Shown: positions 56,306 to 64,000 of the stretch, one piece after another
Position numbering within the stretch: position 1 is the stretch's first letter
Layout of the letters: each line of letters begins with the position of its first letter
Assembly: GCA_002633005.1 (NCBI GenBank)
Contig: NMRA01000912.1
Coordinates: 4,027-68,026 of the forward strand
Direction: 5' to 3'
Source: Phoronis australis
Lineage: Eukaryota > Phoronida > Phoronidae
DNA: 64,000 nucleotides
Made by a program: the position numbers and the translations under genes
Notes under the pieces: generated by a model
What the model saw: the letters and a program-made list of their open reading frames with translations, nothing else
Told to the model about the DNA's origin: nothing
The model's database searches: none

Positions 56306-56470
56306 ATGACACACAAGAACATGTTCCCCACATTCAACTTCGATATACACCAGAATAAGCCGGTACCGGCCGGTGAAGGTGAACGTGGTTCGTACACTCA
56401 TTTCGGTAATACGATGATGTTTGCCAAGCTCGACGAGGAATCAATCAAAGACTTGCGAGCCGCCGTAATG
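56306..56470 (+). CDS. NUDT16: NUDT16-like coding exon 1 (residues 1-55)
   Basis: It starts MTHKNMFPTF and ends KDLRAAVM before the donor gtaagc; the last residues align with human PLRYAILM. The first 40 residues are poorly conserved. An acceptor-like ttttgcag at 56263-56270 leaves open that the exon continues an upstream one. Confidence 0.7.
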
Positions 56471-59400
56471 GTAAGCACTTTAATTAAACTTGCACCAGTT
56501 TCATTACGGCGTTTTCCCGTTGCTCCCAACTTGTTCGATTCTATAGCCCAACAACAAGTTGGAAAGTTTACCCCTGTAGCCAGTATCTTACACGACTGAT
56601 GAAGTCCGTTCTGGCATTTATGGTTGGAGGGACAGCTCTCTTTTGTTCGATAATTGCTCTAATCTCCAATACGATCGTATCTACCCTGACTGGGCTGTGC
56701 TGTTAAAATAAAAGTTAAGATATAACCTATTTGAACATAAACCAATAGCATTTCTGAAATCTTTGTTAAATGGTGATCATATGTTTAGTTTTTGAATTAC
56801 CAAAATCGCCCAACTGCAACCGAAGTTAGGACAATCTATTCTTTCCGAATACACCAATTCACTCTGAGTTTGACTGTGCTCACATGTGGTGGTTGTCACG
56901 CGCTCAGAACCCCCTACGTCTGGTAAAGTCACTGAACGGGAAAACCGTACGCTGTCATGTTTCAAAACGGGTCTGCTGTAGGGAAACTGGTCCAGAACTC
57001 AATCGAACTATCGTGCACGTAAGTGAAGGTTTCAAATTACCCCGTAGAACGCCAACTGCTGTTGAGTCACCAATTAAGAAGGGGTCACGCTGACGCTAAG
57101 TGTGTTATTACACTGTATCTTGGGTTTACCGACGTGACCAGTGAGCTCATTGTGTTTGCAATGAATGAGCAACAAAAATTGTACTGCTGTGCGTAAACTT
57201 GGAATCCTGCATAATCTCAAGATGGCGTATTCGTGAACTTACGATACACTAGGAAACTTGGCCGAGTTCACTCAAATAATCACGATCACGTTGATAAAAA
57301 TTAACGCTGCACTAAATCAAATTACATGTTATTAAAATATTGTAAACTTTAACCAACCTTTTTTCAACTCTCTTGGCGATCTTGTTCTCCAAACAATAAA
57401 TAATTTAACCATTCACATATTCCTCCGATTTTAATGTGTCACAAGTTACGGTGCATGAGAAATTGGGTGGACGTGAGGCCAATAATTAAGAAAATTATTT
57501 TCACTGAACAAAAAAATTCACCCGACTGGCTTAATGAGAATTCAATTCGAAGTTCAAACATAACGCGATCTTGAGATTAAGCAAGATTCCAAGTTCACCC
57601 ACTGCAGTACCAGCGTTCGATGATTGCACGACGCAAAGGTCTGTTGTGCATTGTAAGACACTATGATCCGTCTGTAGAGTGTCAAAGCTAATATAACTAT
57701 AAAATCTTTGAGAGTGTTGTTATCAGAGTGGGCTGTGCTGATTTGCTAGGATCGCTGAAATATGTGACCCAGCGAGGTCATCAAATCAACCACAGAATGT
57801 TTATACAAGTGATAACAAACCACCGACATTTCTTTGAGTGTCGTTTATCATTCGCGCCATCCCAATGACAAAAATTGTTAAAATAGAGCGGGAGGGAGGG
57901 AGAGGGAGAGGGAGAGAGAGAGAGACCTTTTTATTATATTAAAAACCCACATAGGACTCCGTTTGCGGTGCTATCGCGCGCGCATTTCAACGCCCCGCAT
58001 TGCTCTTGTTAATGCTATCATCAACTTTATCAACTTAAAAAGTGAAAATTTGCAAAGCAACGCTACTGGCATTCTGTTACTCACTGCTCAAAAAGTCATT
58101 TTTGAATTAAATTCTTTCTTGAAAACACTGATATCGCATTACTTAAAGGGGGAATGTAGTGCTATCGGGATTGCACCCAAACTTGTTTTGAAGTTTTTAC
58201 CTTAATGAAGCGGAGTCTATCTCTATAGGGGAATCGCCGATGAGGTTACTACAAACATCGATGCCTGTCAAGACCACTGATTTCATGTCGAAAGAATTCA
58301 GTTCCATATGCTTTTATTATGCGCCCACATATTTATATGTGGACGCATTATGCCGTCATCTCTGTCCGTCCGTCCGTCCGTCCGGGTGGCGTCCGTCCGG
58401 CGTCCGGCGTCCGCTGCTCTATTTCCAAAACCCTTTGACATACGTTCATGAAATTTGACACATATGTTCCATTCATGAATGGGACGGCATGTGCGAACTT
58501 TCGGACGGATCCGACTACCGGTGTGCCCCCTAGTGGCAATTGTAGTTTTTTACGCTTACCTTTGTATCTTCAAAAGTCCTGAACGGATTTTCATGAAATT
58601 TGCTATGTAGGCACCTAGTAGTGAGATGACGCTATCCTGCCGTTTTCGGATGGATTCGACATAGTTTGCGCCACCTAGTGGCCATTTTTAGTGTTTTCGA
58701 GTCTGTTTTTGTGCTTCCACCCCTCTATCAACCAAACCGCTCAAAGGATGATTGTGAAAATTGGCATGTATATGCTTACTATGTAGAGGATGGTTGACGA
58801 TGATTTTCCGACGATTTCGACTACTGTGGCGCCTCCTAGTGGCAGTTTTGTTTTTTTGCGCCTATGGCTGTATCTCCTAAACCGTTCGCAGGATCTTTAC
58901 AAATTGTGTAAGTATATTTATATGATGTTAACAACGGAAGATGACGACTTTTGGTCGGATCCGACTACCGGTGTGCCCCCTAGTGGCAATTTTAGTTTTT
59001 TACGCTTACCTTTGTATCTTCAAAAGTATTGAACGGATTTTCATGAAATTTGGTATGTAGGCACCTATTAGTGAGATGACGCTATCCTACTGTTTTCAGA
59101 TGGATTCGACGTAGTTTGCGCCACCTAGTGGCCATTTTTACTGTTTTCGAGTCTGTATTTTTGCGTCCACCCCTCTATCAACCAAACCGCTCAAAGGATG
59201 ATTGTGAAAATTGGCGTGTATGTGCTTACTATAAGGAAGACAGCTGACAATGATTTTCAGACGATTTGGACTACTGTGGCGCCTCCTAGTGGCAGTTTTG
59301 TTTTTTTGCGCCCATGGCTGTATCTCCCAAACCGTTTGCAGGATCTTTACTAAATTTAGCAAGTGTATTTATGTGATGTTGACAACGGACGATGACGACT

Positions 59401-62400
59401 TTAGGATGATTCTGATTACCGGTATGCCTCTAGTGGCAATTTTAGTATTTGCCTCTAGTGGCAATTTTAGTATTTTACATTGACCTCTGTATTTTCATAG
59501 GTCTTCAGGTGTATACTTTGTGTTACTTCGTGACTGTGAAGGAAAAGTTCCAAGTAGAAATTTGTTTCTGGCATTCTAATGCTGTGCTAATCTCGTATGT
59601 TGGTAAATTTGTTTTTAATTCTATGTTTCTGTGGTGCTTTAAGCAACTGGTGTATAGGATGTGCTTGTATTATGAAGATTACTCACATTTTGCCCCTAGC
59701 CTATTGAGAAGACAATGACCATGCCTTTCCATTTTGCAAAGTATGCCCTCTACTGGCCACTTTATGGTACCAATAAACAACCCTAGAAGGATACCGTATG
59801 CGGTGCAATTGTGGGCGCATTTCAACGCTCCGCGTTGCTCTTGTGTTGTATTTGACCCAACCAAGTTGGCTTTCAGGTGTTAGCGAATGTTACATTGAAT
59901 TGCAATAGTGGACACTATGTTTACTACGGCAGACACGCCTAGGCGTGTTAACTGAATGGCATAGATTTTATTATATAACGTGCAATTAATCAGTTTAGGC
60001 AGTATAAAAATACAAAAACGTGGAAGTTTCTGTTTGTAGATCTTGTTGCGTAATGACGGATTTCTGGGATTCCCCGGTGGCGAAACACTGACAAGCGAGT
60101 CGGTAATCGACGGAGTTAACCGAAGAATGCAAGAAGAAATAGGACTAGATTTGTCGAAGCATCGTTGCACTGGAAAAGACTATATGGTGACTTATAAAAA
60201 GCCGGGGACAGACATGCTGTTTCACTTTTTTGCCAAGGAAGTTTCCTTCAAAGACTTTCTTCTGATAGAGAGCACTGCAATGTCCTCAGGACAATACGGG
60301 AAAAAGGTTCGTATAGCGTTTCTGAATCACTTTTCTACCTTAATTACGGATAACGCTTGAAGGAGTCTGCGCAACAAGTTGGGGGTAATTCGCCACAGCG
60401 TCGTGTGTTCTATGGCATCCTTACGGTGCGAAATAGAATTCTCGAAGTACGCCACTAAGGAATTTATATTCCCTGATCTTCTCCATAATTGATTGCATTA
60501 CGTTCAACTTTCCACTGTGCAGTTAGCGACAAGGCAAGTCAATGTCAGTGTCTAAGGTGAAAAAATGTGTGTTCCTTAGCAGACTGAAGAGACACGTCCC
60601 TGATAAATCTCTTGCCTACGCCGCTCATACATTCTTTTTTTAGACCCATGAAAAGGTCAAGACAAACACGCCACGTGTCTTTCACTCCAAATGTTAAGCC
60701 TAGATTTTCAATTACTTGATAGAAATGTTTCAGACGACTACGAAAGCTAAACTGCTGCGGTAACGACATTGAAATGCGGTTTAGACCGTAGGTGGCACTC
60801 GACAGTTTTTGATGATTTGGGCTTGAAAATGAACCACTGAGGTCGAATCAGCTCCAGCAGTCTGTTCCACAGGATGTAAAAATCTTGCACAAAGTCTAAC
60901 GAAACTGATTCCAACGTCAATTTTCCACCTTTTACGACTGCCGGAAGTGCCGCCGGCTACTTGAAAAAACAATAAAAAATATGCCAAATCAGTAGTTTTC
61001 ACAGCAGTTACTACGAACTGAGAGAGAAAGCATTCAGACTGCCAAAACCGTCTCCAGATTCCAGAAATCAGGTTAAAAGTGGGTGTCGACAAGCCAGATT
61101 TTTCACAAATCCAATTAGTCTGAAGAGTACCTGAATTTCCTGCTCAATTTCAACTTCCCGTTTGCAAGCACTGACAAGCCACGGTTGAGCAATAAGTGGG
61201 TCAAGGGGTCAACATTTGACAATCTTTCAATCATAACAGATTCAAAAATCAAGCAAATGCCATTCGTAGCCTTCACATGTAGACAGAACTTGAAATGCCC
61301 AACCAACCCAGCAGGCCCCAAATTGGGGGTTATCAAACTGAACTGTGGCTCAATTAAAAAAGCTATTGAGTGTCACCATAGGCCTACATGAAGAAAACCC
61401 GCCATCGTACTCACTATCTCGAAACCAGGTGGGGTGCGTGGTGCGATTGATTCCAAGACGTCGTGCTTGGATGCCGGGTGAGGTGGAGAAAGCACACCTA
61501 ATGTTGTGTCACTGGACCTCACCTTTTACTCATTAAGTTAATGATGACCTGTAGTGTCCTTTTGTCATCTCTCGCGCCGGACATTGGAAAGAATTCAGTA
61601 TTTTCGCAAACGGCTTTATAAACTTGTGGTTTTTGCCCCTGTATGGCGCCTGTACTAACCAAGTGTGGCATGAGCGTTAACGCAACCGACTTCTTACTTC
61701 TTACGCAGGGGCGGATCCAGGATTTTGAGTTGGGGGGGGGGGGCAGGGNGGGAATAACCAGAATTTCGGCAGATGCGCTCGTCCAGCCTAAAATGTGAGG
61801 ACGCAGAGGCCTCTAATGTTTGGAGTTGCGGACCTGTTGACTAAAAAAAAAACGGTAAGCGGGGTTTGTTCAGTTTGCTCAGGGCCTATGCATTGTTTAT
61901 TTATCCCCCGACGAGCCCCTGCTTGCGCGCACCCGGACTCCCAAATGGCCCCCTTGACCCCCCTCTAAATCCGCCACTGCTATCCCAGAGAGTACCCGAC
62001 ATCAGTTCATCATTTTTTTAATGTTTATTACGAAATCTTCAGAATACAATGAATATACATAACCCAGAAAGCGCCAAGAGGCATTAGATCTGGGTAAAAA
62101 AATACAAAGAAGTCTATATACAATGATTATATACGAATACATAAATAAAAAAACTGATGTTAAGAATACAATGATATATGACAACGAATGAAAATAATTC
62201 ATTTTCATACAGATATATAAAATTCTATTCACTCACACAAAGAGATTTAATGTTATAAAGAAATTCTGATACTATTTCAAATAAAACCTTATTTTCGTTT
62301 GAGTTAAGTTCTTGACATCCATATACTATAGAAAGAAATTAATTTTGTTGTACAATTGCGGAATTTCAGAATATTTTTTATAAACATTGGGGTATTGTTC

Positions 62401-62944
62401 GAGTGCCTGGAAGAGTTGTACCCTCTCCTTCTTGCATACCTCACAAGCAAAGAAAACATGAGGATATGTCTGGGTATCTCCATGAAATGCGTTTTTCTCT
62501 CCACGCTCAATCTCTAACTCGGGATGTGACGACTTGAAAATTTACTCAGAGAACTCGTGGCTCGTAATTCGTCAGTTTTGGAGTCGAGTCTCATGTAAAA
62601 TTTGTGGTCACAGGTCTTGGCGACTGAAAACTCTGCCAGCTGCTGTGAAGAAAGATATTTCCTAACGCCTTCCTCATTGATTTGTGTATTGTTAGAGTTT
62701 TGGGTCAGATTCACCGACTATACCAAGCTTACATTTCATGACGTAAGTCACATATAAAATGACAATTTGCTACTTTCAACAGGTACTCGGGTGCATGAGA
62801 ATACCTTTATGCACGTTGGAGAAATCTCGTGGATGGCCGGCTTTCTTAAAGAACAACTTTGCAGAGAACTCGAAACAACAAATGTGCCAGGCGTTACTAA
62901 TGCATGGAATTCTGGAACCGAGCGAAATTCCCCAGCCGATGTAA
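56306..62944 (+). CDS. NUDT16: NUDT16-like Nudix hydrolase (3 coding exons)
   Basis: NUDT16-family enzymes cleave nucleoside diphosphate-linked substrates: the cap of U8 snoRNA and other RNAs, and inosine diphosphates, mainly in the nucleus. Coding exons are 56306-56470, 60040-60306 and 62783-62944. All joins are phase 0 and the sum is 197 residues, against 195 in human NUDT16. The second exon opens with ILLRNDGFLGFPGG, like human LMQMRFDGLLGFPGG, and continues with the Nudix helix GETLTSE...NRRMQEEIGL. The third reads VLGCMRIPLCTLEKSRGWPA, like human [20 protein letters not shown]. In the Nudix box the usual REUxEE is RRMQEE: the two metal-binding glutamates remain, while the glutamate after the arginine is lost. 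The start is the first ATG after a GTG-initiated extension and gives the expected length; a further upstream exon is possible. The paralogue NUDT16L1 (TIRR) is the alternative, less likely because that branch lost the box. Confidence 0.85.
56503..56960 (+). repeat. Dispersed repeat, second copy
   Basis: Same repeat as 47253-47760. This copy has an extra piece of about 30 bp (CAACAACAAGTTGGAAAG) near its start. Confidence 0.75.
57181..57610. mobile_element. TIR element with about 48-bp inverted ends
   Basis: GTACTGCTGTGCGTAAACTT and the following bases to about 57228 are inverted at 57563-57610 (ending GGGTG-type TTCACCCACTGCAGTAC). Few mismatches, no coding region, in intron 1 of the NUDT16-like gene. 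Confidence 0.7.
57892..57927 (+). repeat. GGGAGA / GA microsatellite
   Basis: Purine-only run of GGGAGG, GGGAGA and GA units. Confidence 0.9.
57968..58012 (+). mobile_element. 3' end fragment of the dispersed element family
   Basis: GCGCGCATTTCAACGCCCCG followed by CATTGCTCTTGTT matches the right end of copies A and C. A similar lone fragment lies at about 19647-19682. Confidence 0.55.
58319..59844 (+). mobile_element. Dispersed element, copy C (NUDT16-like intron 1)
   Basis: The best-preserved copy. It starts ATGCGCCCACATATTTATAT, has a GTCC/GGCGTCC microsatellite, then two units of about 450 bp (58500-58945 and 58950-59395) and a unique 3' tail ending TTGCTCTTGT. It ends under 200 bp from exon 2 of the NUDT16-like gene. 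Confidence 0.8.
58523..59131 (-). promoter_or_regulatory. Cluster of CTCF-like core motifs in copy C
   Basis: Minus-strand matches: CCACTAGGGGGCAC at 58523-58536 and 58973-58986, and CCACTAGGTGGCGC at 58668-58681 and 59118-59131. One-mismatch versions (CCACTAGGAGGCGC) occur near 58830 and 59280. Confidence 0.45.
60040..60306 (+). CDS. NUDT16: NUDT16-like coding exon 2, Nudix box (residues 56-144)
   Basis: The acceptor is tgtttgtag. It holds the catalytic Nudix segment and the LFHFFAKEVSF strand (human VAHFYAKRLTL). The donor after GGGAAAAAG is gttcgt, weak, but it gives a perfect in-phase join to exon 3. Confidence 0.85.
60307..62782 (+). other. NUDT16-like intron 2
   Basis: Apart from the short TIR element at 61706-61979 no gene or clear repeat family is visible; ORFs on both strands are short and unrecognised. 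61990-62300 is very AT-rich. Confidence 0.6.
61706..61979. mobile_element. hAT-like short TIR element
   Basis: It begins CAGGGGCGGATCCAGGATTT and ends AAATCCGCCACTG. The CAGxGGCGGATyCAG terminus is common in animal hAT-derived MITEs. An N at 61749 sits in its poly-G run. Confidence 0.6.
62783..62944 (+). CDS. NUDT16: NUDT16-like coding exon 3 and stop (residues 145-197)
   Basis: The acceptor is ctttcaacag. After the conserved VLGCMRIPL it reads FLKNNFAENSKQQMCQALL, aligned with human FLENSFIGSAREQLLEALQ. TAA is at 62942-62944. Confidence 0.88.
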   Translation, partial: VLGCMRIPLCTLEKSRGWPAFLKNNFAENSKQQMCQALLMHGILEPSEIPQPM

Positions 62945-63409
62945 TCAAGTTCAAACCGCCCTAGGAGCCTTAGGAAAAACACCATATGACACAAATATTA
63001 AAGGATCCACAGAAAAGGTGAAATGGTGTTATGTGAGGACAGAGCTATTGAGCAATTTCGGAAACCAAGTTTGTTTATTAAAACATGTTTTCTGAATGTA
63101 TTGAACACAGTGCAAGAATAAATATTTTTATACACACGTGCTATAGTAAGTAGTTGTTGAAAGTTCATTGTACTCGAATTAAATCTAGTCTGCTGAACAA
63201 TACTCACAAGATTAAAGGCGAAGGCAACCTTTTTTCATGTCACTTTTAGCAAAAATAAGGTTCGTTGATTATCCCAGACACATTTTCCACTTAATTACAG
63301 CTTTTCGTAATTTGATTAATTTCTCGTCCTCTACTCCGGAAGTGACATTTTGGGAGGCAAGAGTTTCGCGCCAATTTCTTTTCATTATAGTCTGACTGTG
63401 AGAGCTGTC

Positions 63410-64000
63410 GAGTCAGTTTCACCCAAGGGACAAACTCAGGTATCCCAGTTCGCCGACGATCTCGGGTTCTGAGCAAGTGAAAAACAGGAGACAGTTGTCC
63501 AAGCACGCTTCCAGCGGGCACTATCAAAACTGGAGGACTGGTGCTCCATCTGGCGCATCAAACTCAATGCCGCAAAATCACAGGTCATCCTGTGTCACCG
63601 CAAACGCAAACTGCGACCGTTCAGTCTTTCACTATTTGGTGTCAGGCTCACAGCAAAAGCAGAGGCCACTCTGCTAGGGGTAACCTTTGATCAAAGACTG
63701 ACGTTACAACCCCACGTCGCACGCGTGTGTGACCGTGCAAGAACCAGAGTCAAGCTTATGTATCGATTGAAGGGCACAGGGCGGGGCGCTAGGAGCGACT
63801 GCCTACTACTGATCTACAAAATGTTCATCAGACCCCTATTCGAATATGACGCGATCGACATTTCAACCTGTGCTCCTTCCACAATCGAAAGACTACAGAA
63901 ACTACAAAACTGGGCGCTGAGAATTGCCGAACTGACACACTACACGAACTCGCCGGAATGCAGACTGTCTCCGACACGCTGCAGTCACTCCGCGAAGCCA
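63410..64000 (+). pseudogene. Non-LTR retrotransposon reverse transcriptase fragment
   Basis: It contains the RT active-site box as FADD (63449-63460), then WCSIWRIKLNAAKSQ and LLGVTFDQRLTLQPHV, typical of jockey-like elements. A TGA stop follows FADDLGF at 63470-63472, and a frame change near 63935 is needed to continue the usual C-terminal reading. The copy is 5'-truncated and runs off the window. Confidence 0.8.

Noticed and set aside
58790-59483. Open frames of 70-90 codons within copy C as genes
   Set aside because: The same peptides recur in copy A in step with the repeat unit and contain no domain; they are repeat shadows.

Overview
The window is eukaryotic animal DNA: AT-rich, intron-rich and crowded with interspersed repeats, with GT-AG introns and no operon structure. 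Protein similarity points to an invertebrate metazoan, plausibly a deuterostome or lophotrochozoan; the species cannot be fixed from sequence alone. Four single N characters (5702, 12022, 16096, 61749) mark assembly joins, and two of them sit exactly between near-identical direct duplicates.

The backbone is one large plus-strand gene, FANCD2 (Fanconi anaemia group D2). I rebuilt 37 coding exons from 1126 to 52669. All splice phases agree and the sum is 4,230 nt (1,409 codons plus stop), close to the human protein of about 1,450 residues. The monoubiquitination site is conserved as K510 in exon 14. The largest intron (24, 27195-39437) hosts a separate intronless plus-strand gene, a DEG/ENaC/ASIC-type sodium channel of 513 residues at 31895-33436.

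Downstream lies a second plus-strand multi-exon gene, a NUDT16-like Nudix hydrolase (three coding exons, 56306-62944, 197 residues, in-phase joins). The right edge holds a broken non-LTR reverse-transcriptase fragment.

The rest is introns and intergenic DNA rich in mobile elements. These include a Penelope-like GIY-YIG remnant arranged head to head (7560-8530), a probable solo LTR (11205-11851), several families of short terminal-inverted-repeat elements, tRNA-like SINE heads, minisatellites, and a dispersed family (1429-2729, 26584-26930, 58319-59844) whose internal units repeatedly carry CTCF-like core motifs. That family, the nested channel gene, the duplicated exons and the merging of the FANCD2 stop codon with a tandem array are the most notable observations. 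I found no convincing CRISPR, rRNA or intact tRNA gene.
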